Notes: generated by a model from the sequence alone, not told the origin. Counted from the first letter of the stretch, positions 6,385 through 14,099 are shown. The stretch is DNA of 28,367 nucleotides from Firm-04 sp045617625 (GCA_045617625.1 JAZLJA010000017.1:1-28367); one strand, 5' to 3'. Translations and numbers: made by a program.

Positions 6385-7929
6385 TTATCGTTTGATAAAG
6401 CTGTTAATACAAGAATATTGTGGTTTGGCGTTCCTATGTGATTCACTGATTCCATCAATCGTATGCAGGATCATCAGCACAAAAACACCGCATATAACAC
6501 TGAATAAGATACAATACAATCCGGCATCCATTTGAGTTCCATGAACAATCCAAAGGATGAAACGTGAAAGCTGCCAAGACAGTATGATAGCAAAGAGCGG
6601 GCGCAACAGAATTCTATTCCAGTTTGGCTTTAGTTCAGTTGCCATGAGTACAAAATACATACGTACAGAATTTCCTGTAAGATTACAGGCAATATAAGAT
6701 GCAACGATTCCGTAGAATCCGAACAGTGGGACGCAAATCAACAGCACAGATATACGAACAACATATTCCGCCAGATAGTTGACAGATGAGAAATTCTGTT
6801 TGCCCAATCCACGCAGAACGCCCTCCATAATGATTTCGAGATAAATGAATGGTACAATCGGCGCCATTCGCTGTAGTATCTGTCCTGCAAATGCGTCTCC
6901 GCCCAAAAATGTACCGATCGTTGGTCCGAAAAGCATAAGTAATAGCACAATATAGAATGAAAACGATGCTGTTTGTTCCAAGACATGCTGCGTGAGTTTT
7001 TTGATGCTTTCAGTGTCGTTTACAGACCTTGCATGAGATAGTTCAGGAACAAGCAAGCCTGACATACAGCATTGAATGACCGATGGAAAGAATAGTGTTG
7101 GGATAATGATGGCTTCAAATTCACCGAATTGCGCCAAAGCTTGTTCTGTACTGTTGCCGAATTGCACCAAACTCATCGGCACAAGCGCATCGTTTGCACT
7201 ACTCAGCAAGGAAATCAAACATGAATTTCCAACAATCGGAAGAATGAGGCGCAAAAAGTCTTTCCATTCCAAATGGCATTCATTTGTCGTGGACGTAACA
7301 GGCATTTTCATCAAAGCTAGAAAGAATATAGATGCGCTTTGTCCCGCAAGCATTGCGATAGCAAATGCAGTCAGCAAGGATAATTTCCCGTATTGTATAT
7401 AAAATACTACAAAAAATGCCATAAAACCCGCACGTATCAAGAATTCAATACATTCTGAAATGGCAGGCAGAAAGATCCGATGATAGGCATAGCAACGTCC
7501 TTTCAGACAAGCTGAGAGAGCCGAAAGCGGAAGTGTCAGCGCAAGAATCCGAATCGCTATAACTGATGCACCTGTTCGTGAAATGATAGCTGCAACCCAC
7601 GGCGCGAAAACACAGATCAGGATACACGCTGTTACACTTAAAGAACTGCAAAAACGAATGGAATATCGAAACACACATGCAGGATTTCCATGACTGCTGA
7701 TTTCTTCTGAAACGAAACGACTGGTTGCGATGAAACCGCTGCCGCCACTCAGTACCGCAGCAAGTGCGTAAAAACTACCGATGAGTGTCAAAGTGCCGAC
7801 TGACGCTGCGCCCAGACGACGCGTCAAGAAAATGTTGAGCAGTAATCCAAGTGCTTGCAGTGCAACCGAAAACACACTGATATAGATGGTTTCATACATC
7901 AACCGCTGATGTTCGCCGTGCTGTTTCAT
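6385..7929 (-). CDS. Polysaccharide/lipid flippase of the MATE/MviN superfamily (SpoVB-like)
   Basis: The 514-residue protein is almost entirely membrane segments, about 12 to 14 of them, with the family's N-terminal pattern: a helix ending LLLNIFLTRRLGAASVGTLTLIGS, then a GSGFIATSRFVSEE stretch. This is the layout of SpoVB-type and Wzx-type exporters of undecaprenyl-linked sugars. Substrate cannot be read from sequence; in sporulating clostridia SpoVB-like proteins act on cell-wall or cortex precursors. The start ATG is supported by GAGGTGA about eight bases upstream; a second in-frame ATG lies ten codons later. No good promoter is visible in the short gap to the upstream terminator. No glycosyltransferases are adjacent, so this is a stand-alone flippase. 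Confidence 0.85.
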   Translation of the reverse strand: MKQHGEHQRLMYETIYISVFSVALQALGLLLNIFLTRRLGAASVGTLTLIGSFYALAAVLSGGSGFIATSRFVSEEISSHGNPACVFRYSIRFCSSLSVTACILICVFAPWVAAIISRTGASVIAIRILALTLPLSALSACLKGRCYAYHRIFLPAISECIEFLIRAGFMAFFVVFYIQYGKLSLLTAFAIAMLAGQSASIFFLALMKMPVTSTTNECHLEWKDFLRLILPIVGNSCLISLLSSANDALVPMSLVQFGNSTEQALAQFGEFEAIIIPTLFFPSVIQCCMSGLLVPELSHARSVNDTESIKKLTQHVLEQTASFSFYIVLLLMLFGPTIGTFLGGDAFAGQILQRMAPIVPFIYLEIIMEGVLRGLGKQNFSSVNYLAEYVVRISVLLICVPLFGFYGIVASYIACNLTGNSVRMYFVLMATELKPNWNRILLRPLFAIILSWQLSRFILWIVHGTQMDAGLYCILFSVICGVFVLMILHTIDGISESHRNAKPQYSCINSFIKR

Positions 7930-7963
7930 AGAATCACCTCGTCTATCCTTATGCGTGTTGCAA

Positions 7964-8000
7964 TAAAAAAATACACCGCTGAGGGAAATCAGCGGTGTAT
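7964..8000 (-). terminator. Rho-independent terminator after the sensor kinase
   Basis: On the minus strand a perfect 12-bp stem (ATACACCGCTGA with TCAGCGGTGTAT, arms at 7989-8000 and 7971-7982) is followed by seven T residues (7964-7970). It separates the two-component operon from the flippase. Confidence 0.92.
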
Positions 8001-8019
8001 CTTCTTTGATATGTATTCA

Positions 8020-9942
8020 TTATGCAGGGAATGTTGCAAGGAAAGTTACGAGAGAATTTTCGGATGTGACTGTCAGAGAGCCGCCCATTTGCTGAACGAT
8101 GCTCTTTGCGATGCTGAGTCCGAGCCCCGAACCGCTCGGGTTGCCCACCGTGTCGATTCGATAGAAACGCTCGAACAAATGGGGAAGCTGGTCTTCCGGA
8201 ATATCTTTTGCGGTATTGGATACTGCAAGTCGAATTTTTCCTTGGGCATCCTTAGAAAGTGTTACAGTGATCTGCGCTTTGGGCAGCGAGTGAAGCACGG
8301 CATTGTCAAGCAGAATTGACAGCAGTTGTTTCAAATTGTCCTCATCAGCAGGGAAAATTACATTACGCTGAATCACTGTATTGAGTGTCTTGCCGTTTTC
8401 AAAGACAATCGGTTCAAATACAAGGCAGACGTTTGAAACAACATCACTGATACGCAGCGGTAAGACTTTCTCGGTTTGAATGCCGTTGTCCATGCGTGCG
8501 ATGGATAAAAGATTGGTGATCAGCTTGGACATTCGTGTGGTTTCTGATTGGATATAGTGAATCCATTTGCTCTGACCTGTTACAGATGCATCCGGATTCG
8601 CAAGAATAACATCAGTATTCGCAGAAATGACGGCAAGCGGTGTTTTCAGTTCATGGGATGCTTCAGCAACGAATTGTTTTTGCTTTTCCCATGCAGCTGC
8701 AATCGGTTTGACTGTCCAGTTTGCAAGCAGTTCGCTGATGACGAAAATACAAAGCAAACCGATCACCAGCAAGAAAACAAACAGGAAAATCAAGCGGCTG
8801 ATTGTGGAAATTTCCAAACTCCGATTCAGCATCACCAAGCGATAGTTGCCTGCTTGATCAGGCTGATAAAGGAAACGGTAAGGTACATCATCAACCTGAA
8901 TCGTACCGCTTTTTTCTCCGTTCTGCTTGATTGCATCCATCGCCTGACTGACTGCATTCAAAGTATCATCCGGTTTTGCTTCATCCGCACTTGCAGCATA
9001 TGATGCAACATTACCATTGTCGTCGATTTGCGCAATGTATGCATCAGGAATGTATTTGTCGTGAAAATAAGCGGTTTCTTCCGTCGTCGATTGAACAGTC
9101 GTTTCAGGAGCAGCGACAGAAGGCATATTGATGGACGTCATGACGCTTTCAGGGGTCGTTGTCTGAACCGCTGCCTCTGGTTCTGAAGTCGGAGAAATGG
9201 TGGAGGACTGTGAACTGACCGTTGTGGTTTCTGTCATCGACTCCCCTATTTGTTCCGTATTGTTAATGGTCGTAGAGATATTTGCGGATTCATCGTCTCG
9301 AAATGCAGGTCCATGATCATCGTGAAAACCGCTTTGCGGGTCTGCTGAATTATATTGTGTCCAGTCAAATGGATTCTGGAACTGTGCATACGGATTCTGG
9401 AACTGCCAATATGGAGGCGGATAATACGGATTTGCATAATACCATTTTCCATATTCGCCCCAAGCAGGCGCTGCAAACGGGATTCCTCCCCAGTTTGCAG
9501 TGGTTTCAGCGGTTTCCCATTCAAATGCAGGAGCGTTTGCTTCTGTGACGGATTCCACAGCCTGGTCGACGGGTTCTGCTTCCGTTGATGATGACGTTGT
9601 TGCCGTTGTCGTTAGAAACGTTTCAGCCTCAGTAGTAGTTATTTCCTGATGCGGTTCGGTTTCCTTCGGTATATTATCCCACCATCCGGCTGCCGATTCC
9701 ATGTCAAAATTGAGCGGCACGATCTCCATGTCTGCTGCACCAAATGATTGTGGCTTCGCTGTATATTGCGACGGCAGTTCCGGAAACTCCGCTTCTGTCA
9801 TCAGGTTGTCCATGACAGTATAGGATGATTGAACTTCCGAGCGGTACAGAATTCCAAACAAAATGGCGAGTCCGACCAAAAAAGTTGTGGAAAGCAACGT
9901 CATATTGGAGATGAAATACCGTCTTTTTAATTTGGAAATCAT
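8020..9942 (-). CDS. Sensor histidine kinase with long low-complexity ectodomain
   Basis: A 640-residue membrane kinase. Transmembrane segments lie at about 12-34 and 382-404. The HisKA motif ASHELKTP gives phospho-acceptor His430; the N-box is LLDNAVLHS (Asn547) and the G-box GSGLGLS (604-610). The ectodomain is about 347 residues and very unusual: threonine/serine/glutamate-rich at 96-145, tryptophan/tyrosine/proline-rich at 140-195 with a repeated QFQNP unit, and S/T-rich again at 219-290. A more ordinary membrane-proximal sensor fold (about 292-375, ending YRFLYQPDQAGNYRLVML) follows. The ATG follows GGAGAGG. The partner response regulator is upstream with a 27-base gap. The signal is unknown; the neighbouring amidase and PBP suggest an envelope stimulus, as inference. 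Confidence 0.92.
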   Translation of the reverse strand: MISKLKRRYFISNMTLLSTTFLVGLAILFGILYRSEVQSSYTVMDNLMTEAEFPELPSQYTAKPQSFGAADMEIVPLNFDMESAAGWWDNIPKETEPHQEITTTEAETFLTTTATTSSSTEAEPVDQAVESVTEANAPAFEWETAETTANWGGIPFAAPAWGEYGKWYYANPYYPPPYWQFQNPYAQFQNPFDWTQYNSADPQSGFHDDHGPAFRDDESANISTTINNTEQIGESMTETTTVSSQSSTISPTSEPEAAVQTTTPESVMTSINMPSVAAPETTVQSTTEETAYFHDKYIPDAYIAQIDDNGNVASYAASADEAKPDDTLNAVSQAMDAIKQNGEKSGTIQVDDVPYRFLYQPDQAGNYRLVMLNRSLEISTISRLIFLFVFLLVIGLLCIFVISELLANWTVKPIAAAWEKQKQFVAEASHELKTPLAVISANTDVILANPDASVTGQSKWIHYIQSETTRMSKLITNLLSIARMDNGIQTEKVLPLRISDVVSNVCLVFEPIVFENGKTLNTVIQRNVIFPADEDNLKQLLSILLDNAVLHSLPKAQITVTLSKDAQGKIRLAVSNTAKDIPEDQLPHLFERFYRIDTVGNPSGSGLGLSIAKSIVQQMGGSLTVTSENSLVTFLATFPA

Positions 9943-9969
9943 CGTGACCCTCTCCTTTCCGATACGAAG

Positions 9970-10647
9970 TTACGAATTTTCTTCAAGACAATATCCAACG
10001 CCTCGTACTGTTTTGATAGAGACTTTGGAGTGAATATGGGTAAGCTTTTTACGCAGAAAACTGACATAAACTTCCACATTGTTGTTTTCCGCATCTGATT
10101 CATAGCCCCAAATCTTGACAATCAGAGTTTCTTTGGATAGGATCATACTGCCGTTTTTGAGAAACAATTCCATCATGGAAAATTCTTTGAGCCCCATTTT
10201 CACAGACTGTGAACCGCAGAATAATTCGTATGTTGCAAGATTGAGCGTCAGATCACTCCAACGCAGTACATTTTCGCAGATCACATTTGCATTTCTTCGA
10301 TTGAGCGAACGTACACGCGCAAGAAGTTCTTCCATCGAAAACGGCTTCGTGAGATAGTCGTCTGCACCGACATCCAGCCCAGCCACTTTGTCCGCGATCG
10401 TATCACGGGCAGTGAGCAGCAGAACAGGGGTTGTAACTTTCTGCTTGCGCAGTTCGCGCAGTACATCCAATCCGTTCATCTTTGGCAGCATGACATCCAG
10501 CACAATGATGTCGTAGATGCCGGAAAGTGCATTGTCCAGACCATCCTCACCATCATAGCATGCATCAGCGATGTATTTATTTTTATGGAAGATTTGAACC
10601 AGCGCATCTGCCAGACCTTTCTCGTCCTCGACGATTAATATACGCAT
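9970..10647 (-). CDS. OmpR/PhoB-family response regulator
   Basis: The 225-residue protein begins MRILIVEDEKGLADALVQ. Its receiver domain has the acidic pair at Glu7/Asp8, the phospho-acceptor Asp51 in IIVLDVMLP, Thr79 in LLLTARD and Lys101 in DDYLTKPFS. A C-terminal winged-helix DNA-binding domain (about 130-225) contains LKEFSMMELF and ends with VEVYVSFLRKKL...IKTVRGVGYCLEE. I chose ATG at 10647 because GGAGGGATG sits properly upstream and the receiver fold begins there, although the frame continues further upstream without support. It is cotranscribed with the kinase. Targets are unknown; the divergent amidase gene is a candidate by position. Confidence 0.94.
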   Translation of the reverse strand: MRILIVEDEKGLADALVQIFHKNKYIADACYDGEDGLDNALSGIYDIIVLDVMLPKMNGLDVLRELRKQKVTTPVLLLTARDTIADKVAGLDVGADDYLTKPFSMEELLARVRSLNRRNANVICENVLRWSDLTLNLATYELFCGSQSVKMGLKEFSMMELFLKNGSMILSKETLIVKIWGYESDAENNNVEVYVSFLRKKLTHIHSKVSIKTVRGVGYCLEENS

Positions 10648-10684
10648 TCGGCATCCCTCCGTTTTTACATAATTATCCATATTT

Positions 10685-10713
10685 ATTATAGCATAAATAT
10701 CCAAAGAATGCAA
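10685..10713 (-). promoter_or_regulatory. Promoter of the two-component operon
   Basis: On the minus strand TTGCAT (10708-10713) and a perfect TATAAT (10685-10690) are 17 bases apart, about 40 bases upstream of the response regulator start. Confidence 0.82.
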
Positions 10714-10735
10714 GTGTTTTTTTATCATTTTCTGA

Positions 10736-10764
10736 TGCACAAAAATGAACGCGGTACATAGAAT
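10736..10764 (+). promoter_or_regulatory. Possible promoter of the amidase gene
   Basis: TGCACA (10736-10741) and TAGAAT (10759-10764) are separated by 17 bases, 33 bases before the amidase start. The -35 is weak. It is divergent from and close to the response regulator promoter, so a regulator bound here could affect both. Confidence 0.45.
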
Positions 10765-10796
10765 GAAATAGACGAAATTTGAAGGGAGCCGATGAA

Positions 10797-11537
10797 ATGC
10801 CAATAATTTTTCTGAGTCCTTCCACACAGGAATGGAACGAATACGTAACCCAGGGTAACAACGAACAACTTGTGATGAATCGTCTTGCTGATGCAATGGA
10901 ACCCTATTTGCGGTCAAATGGGATTCAGTACATTCGCAATGACCCCGATCGTAATGTCGGCGGCGCGATTGCGGATTCAAATGCAGGAAACTTTGACGTT
11001 CATCTTGCCTTGCATTCCAATGCAGCACCTGAATCCTATGCTGGAAAACTCCGTGGGATCGACATTTACTACTCCCCTTACAGTGAATCCAGCGAACGGC
11101 TTGCAACTATTATTGCCAATAATCTGGAGGATGTTTACCCGCTGACCGGCAAAAGTAATCCTCGCCCAACAACCAGTTTGGGCGAGGTCACACAAACGCG
11201 TGCCACTGCTGTACTATGTGAACTCGGTTATCACGATAACATAGAGGATGAACGGTGGCTGCGGGAAAATCTGGATTCGATTGCACGAAACATTGTGATG
11301 AGCTTGACAGATTATTTCGGATTACCGTTTCTTGAATATACCAAACCATTCGCGGGGAAAGTCAGCACAGGCGGCTCTGTGTTGAATCTGCGTAATTATC
11401 CGTCATTATATGGGGCAATTCTCACGCAGATTCCGAACGGCACAGATCTGACACTGATGGGTATCACAGGTGAATGGTATGTGACAAGTTTTAGAGGCTA
11501 TACAGGTTACGTGAACAGCGCGTTCGTGTCAGTTTGA
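10797..11537 (+). CDS. N-acetylmuramoyl-L-alanine amidase-like protein with C-terminal SH3b domain
   Basis: This 246-residue protein combines an Amidase_3-type fold (about 1-175) with a bacterial SH3 domain (about 186-246: GGSVLNLRNYPSLYGAILTQIPNG...GEWYVTSFRGYTGYVNSAFV). Expected zinc ligands are seen at His73 (LALHSNA), Glu142 (LCELGY) and possibly Glu23 (GNNEQ). The usual first motif DxGHGG is replaced by LSPSTQEWN, so the classical first zinc histidine is absent; a clostridial subfamily with this start appears to exist, but I recall this without a search. No signal peptide is visible. The ATG at 10797 follows GAAGGGAG by eight bases; an earlier TTG overlaps that site. It would cleave the sugar-peptide bond of peptidoglycan if active. 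Its last nine bases overlap the end of the convergent PBP gene. Confidence 0.82.
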   Translation: MPIIFLSPSTQEWNEYVTQGNNEQLVMNRLADAMEPYLRSNGIQYIRNDPDRNVGGAIADSNAGNFDVHLALHSNAAPESYAGKLRGIDIYYSPYSESSERLATIIANNLEDVYPLTGKSNPRPTTSLGEVTQTRATAVLCELGYHDNIEDERWLRENLDSIARNIVMSLTDYFGLPFLEYTKPFAGKVSTGGSVLNLRNYPSLYGAILTQIPNGTDLTLMGITGEWYVTSFRGYTGYVNSAFVSV

Positions 11538-13133
11538 GTCCATGACAGCAATGTGATCAATGATTTCACGAAAAATCGGAGCTGCTGCCTGATTTCCTGA
11601 GCCGCCATTCTCAACAAACACCGTCACTGCATATTCCGGAGAATTGGCTGGAAAGAAACCGGTCATCCAAGCGTGACAGCATTCTGTACCATCGTCAAGG
11701 AAATATCCTGTCTGTGCGGTCGAAGTCTTCCCGCCCGCCGTTGTATATTGCGGAATGCCATTCTGACTTTTTCCCTCTGACAGCACACCACACATCATTT
11801 CACGAAGAATTGCCGCTGTTTCATGCTTCATGATCTGCTTGGATTTTACGGATGTCTCAGCAATGATTTCAGAGCCATTCTCGGTAAGCCCCCGTACAAG
11901 ATATGGTGTGTGGTAGCAGCCTTGATCGGCGATACAGGCTGTCATTGCTGCTATATGCAAAGGAGATGCCAGCAGTTTTCCCTGCCCGAATGAGAAATTT
12001 GCTTTTTCTGCTTCAATTGAAAGTTCGCTTTCAGTTTGAAGGTATCCTGCCGCTGCATTTATCCCTTTAGCAAGTGGAATACTTTTGCCGAATCCAAAAG
12101 ATTCAGCGGTATCGTGAAGCTGTTGTGCCGAGAGCAGCTGAGTCAGATTGATAAAATACGGATTACAGGAACCGATGAGTGCACCTCGAAGATTGATGAT
12201 GCCGTGTCCTTCTAAATCATGGCATCGGAAATGCTGTCCATAAACATCAGTCTGTCCGGTGCATTCGTACATATAGTCTTGTGAAAGACCATTTTCAAGG
12301 GCGGATACAGCCACAGCGAGTTTGAATACTGAACCGACAGGATAAGCGCAAAGTGCGCGGTTGAGAAACGGAGTATATTCGTCATGCAATGCTTCCGCGA
12401 GATGTGCAGTGTCATAGCATGGTTGACTTGCCATTCCGAGGATCGCACCACTTTTCACATCCAGAACGATAGCGCAGGATGGATTGGGCTTTGCAGACTG
12501 TAAGGCAGCTTCAATGATTTCCTGAATCGACTTGTCAAGCGTCGTCACAAGCCCACCCCCGTCATATCCGCTGATATCTGTTTGTGTGTCGATTCCCGTC
12601 AGTGCAGCACCGACTGCATTGACGGGAAATGTGAGAGAAACAGTTCGGTCACAGCTTTTCAGCCAATCACCGTATGCAGCTTCCAGCCCTGCGACACCGA
12701 TCCCATTCTGACGATATCCGACAATGTGCTGTGCATATTGGACACCTGCGTTTTGGTATCCTTGATAAACGCGGACATTCACGTTGTCTGTATCGGGGTG
12801 CGATTGGAGCAGGCAGCAAAATGGTGAATGTCGTTTGATTTGTTCTGTTAAATCGGTTGTCGGTTCAATATGACGAAAAATGGATGCAATCGCATCAGCG
12901 GTTGGGTTCACGATTCCGTAAAGTACGGGAGTGTTATTTGTAATACGTCTGAAATTACGGTCGTAGATTGTGCCGGTTGATAAGCAAACCGACATCGAAT
13001 AACGCCCTTGCTGCGTAGAAGCGGTGATTGTCTCCTCATTGCGGATGATAAGGGAAAGACGCCATATCAAAACAGCGGCACTCAGAAAAAGTGCGGCTTC
13101 GATTACGGCAAGTCGGATTTTCTTTTGGTGCAT
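11529..13133 (-). CDS. Class B penicillin-binding protein (transpeptidase)
   Basis: A 534-residue single-pass membrane protein (anchor about 8-30). Its transpeptidase domain contains the SxxK motif YPVGSVFKLAV (Ser268, Lys271), the SxN motif GSCNPYF (Ser322), and KTSTA (from Lys469) where most relatives have KTGTA. A short dimerisation-type segment with RGxIYDRN-like STGTIYDRN (near residue 55) is present. No glycosyltransferase or PASTA domain is seen. It is shorter than SpoVD/PBP2x (about 600-750 residues), closer to the compact PbpA-like type. It crosslinks peptidoglycan peptides outside the membrane. ATG at 13133 follows AAAGGAG by nine bases; an upstream TTG touches that site. The 3' end overlaps the amidase gene. 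Confidence 0.9.
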   Translation of the reverse strand: MHQKKIRLAVIEAALFLSAAVLIWRLSLIIRNEETITASTQQGRYSMSVCLSTGTIYDRNFRRITNNTPVLYGIVNPTADAIASIFRHIEPTTDLTEQIKRHSPFCCLLQSHPDTDNVNVRVYQGYQNAGVQYAQHIVGYRQNGIGVAGLEAAYGDWLKSCDRTVSLTFPVNAVGAALTGIDTQTDISGYDGGGLVTTLDKSIQEIIEAALQSAKPNPSCAIVLDVKSGAILGMASQPCYDTAHLAEALHDEYTPFLNRALCAYPVGSVFKLAVAVSALENGLSQDYMYECTGQTDVYGQHFRCHDLEGHGIINLRGALIGSCNPYFINLTQLLSAQQLHDTAESFGFGKSIPLAKGINAAAGYLQTESELSIEAEKANFSFGQGKLLASPLHIAAMTACIADQGCYHTPYLVRGLTENGSEIIAETSVKSKQIMKHETAAILREMMCGVLSEGKSQNGIPQYTTAGGKTSTAQTGYFLDDGTECCHAWMTGFFPANSPEYAVTVFVENGGSGNQAAAPIFREIIDHIAVMDSN

Positions 13134-13196
13134 GACATTCAACTCCTTTTTGGGGAGTATTACCGTGCAGAAATGAATTATGCACCAGAAATAGAA

Positions 13197-13223
13197 AACA
13201 CCTTCGATTTTCTCGAAGGTGTT
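13197..13223 (-). terminator. Terminator between the small anchored protein and the PBP gene
   Basis: On the minus strand AACACCTTCGA (13213-13223) and TCGAAGGTGTT (13197-13207) form an 11-bp stem with a five-base loop, followed by TTCTATTTC. It lies five bases after the stop of the upstream gene. No convincing promoter for the PBP is visible between it and the PBP start, so partial readthrough is possible. Confidence 0.75.
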
Positions 13224-13228
13224 GGGCT

Positions 13229-13762
13229 TTATGAAATATAGTTCTCTTTTGGGGTGCGTTCCTGAATTGCTGCATCCACAAAACGATATGTTTTGTAATT
13301 CGCGGGGATTCTGTCAGAGACGATGTTGATACTGCACTCTGCGGATGTACCTGCTTCAATCGTAGAAATAGAAACGATCTGGTCATATAGCGGATTATCT
13401 TGTTCATCATAGAATATCACACGAAAATAGCCGTAAACAGGAACAGAGTTGTTATTTTTCACATTACATTTGAGGCAATAGAACCCATTCTCATCCGTGA
13501 GCGAATCATCCGTGATTTCGAGATTTTCAAATAATGCTGATGCTTCAACCTCAGCGTGTTCGTTCACAGCAGGTTTGGTACTTTTTGCAGTTGTATGGAA
13601 CTCTTTTTGAGACTGACTGCTTTGTGTAGGCTGTTGATTGGCATTTCTCTTTTCACCATAGTATATCAGACCACCGAGAGCAGCAAGCATGACCAGACAA
13701 ATTATCAGCGTTTTTGCAATTTGTCCACCGAGGGACGGTTCTTTCTGTTCATGATTTGACAT
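13229..13762 (-). CDS. Membrane-anchored protein with FxLYD-like extracellular domain
   Basis: The 177-residue protein has a single membrane segment at about 16-36, a Gln/Ser/Thr/Lys-rich linker (38-70) and a beta-rich domain (about 75-165). That domain has the pattern of FxLYD-type immunoglobulin-like modules: CLKCNVKNNNSVPVYGYFRV, then an FYDEQDNPLYDQIV strand, then a SISTIEAGTSAECSINI stretch. Such modules occur in surface proteins and have no catalytic role that is known. The start is ATG at 13762 with AAGGAG eight bases upstream; a TTG two codons earlier is too close to the ribosome site. It lies upstream of the PBP on the same strand, behind a terminator. Function unknown; an envelope role is inferred. 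Confidence 0.7.
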   Translation of the reverse strand: MSNHEQKEPSLGGQIAKTLIICLVMLAALGGLIYYGEKRNANQQPTQSSQSQKEFHTTAKSTKPAVNEHAEVEASALFENLEITDDSLTDENGFYCLKCNVKNNNSVPVYGYFRVIFYDEQDNPLYDQIVSISTIEAGTSAECSINIVSDRIPANYKTYRFVDAAIQERTPKENYIS

Positions 13763-13815
13763 ATACAATTCTCCTTCTATTATGATTGTAATAACAGTAT
13801 AGCACAGTTTTGCGT

Positions 13816-13844
13816 TGTATATGTGTATTTTTTGTGAATTTCAA
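13816..13844 (-). promoter_or_regulatory. Promoter candidate of the FxLYD-like protein
   Basis: TTGAAA and TATACA (minus strand) are 17 bases apart. An alternative extended -10, TGC-TATACT, lies closer to the gene at 13796-13804. One of the two probably drives the gene. Confidence 0.5.
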
Positions 13845-13874
13845 AGAGTATTTGTCTCAAAATTGCTCTGCATT

Positions 13875-13883
13875 TTATCCACA
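13875..13883 (+). other. Single consensus DnaA box
   Basis: TTATCCACA matches the DnaA box consensus exactly. It stands alone, 18 bases upstream of the small RNA promoter -35. A lone box can arise by chance, so function is uncertain. Confidence 0.25.
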
Positions 13884-13901
13884 ATTTCTGTAAAATGTGC
13901 A

Positions 13902-13930
13902 TTGAAAACAAGTAGTACCCATGCTATAAT
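13902..13930 (+). promoter_or_regulatory. Strong promoter of the putative small RNA
   Basis: TTGAAA (13902-13907) and a perfect TATAAT (13925-13930) are spaced by 17 bases. No protein gene with a ribosome site follows before the terminator at 14059-14099. Confidence 0.85.
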
Positions 13931-13936
13931 AAAAAC

Positions 13937-14099
13937 ATGAAACACAGAGTTGTACGGACGTTTCAACTGTGCATTCTGTGCTTATGATTGATTGTTCTCG
14001 ATGTCCGTTTTTTACTCTCTCTTTCTTTCGGACATTGGCACAATATTCTCCCGAATTCGACCGCTTTCTCGTAATGAGAACAGCGGTCATCTTTTTTTT
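13937..14099 (+). ncRNA. Putative structured small RNA (about 163 nt)
   Basis: A near-consensus promoter and a strong intrinsic terminator bracket about 163 bases with little coding potential. Hairpin 1 pairs AGTTG (13948-13952) with CAACT (13964-13968), with CACAG/CTGTG outside; its loop contains ACGGACG. Hairpin 2 pairs ATGTCCG (14001-14007) with CGGACAT (14029-14035), extended by wobble pairs and by ATTGT/ACAAT (13991-13995 with 14040-14044), around a 21-base pyrimidine loop. The loop-1 stretch CGGACGT (13955-13961) can also pair with ATGTCCG, so two folds compete. TCTCCC near 14047 and the CU-rich loop are complementary to purine-rich ribosome sites. It could be a trans-acting RNA or an attenuated leader of the lipoprotein gene, though that gene has its own promoter. 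A leaderless 16-codon ORF begins at 13937. Not recognised as 6S, SRP, tmRNA or RNase P RNA. Confidence 0.6.
14059..14099 (+). terminator. Rho-independent terminator of the small RNA
   Basis: GACCGCTTTCTC (14059-14070) pairs with GAGAA and AGCGGTC (14076-14080, 14082-14088) across a five-base loop with one bulged C. A run of eight T residues ends at 14099. Confidence 0.9.

Noticed and set aside
10648..11106. Upstream extension of the response regulator frame
   Set aside because: It passes through the promoter and into the divergent amidase gene; the receiver domain begins at 10647.
13875..13883. Replication origin suggested by a DnaA box
   Set aside because: Only one box was found, with no cluster, no AT-rich unwinding region and no dnaA or dnaN nearby.
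13937..14099. TwoAYGGAY RNA motif
   Set aside because: One loop contains ACGGAC, but the second hairpin loop has no AYGGAY sequence, so the two-loop definition is not met.
13937..14099. 6S RNA, SRP RNA, tmRNA or RNase P RNA
   Set aside because: No long central-bubble hairpin, no SRP tetraloop core, no tRNA-like ends and no conserved RNase P segments were seen.
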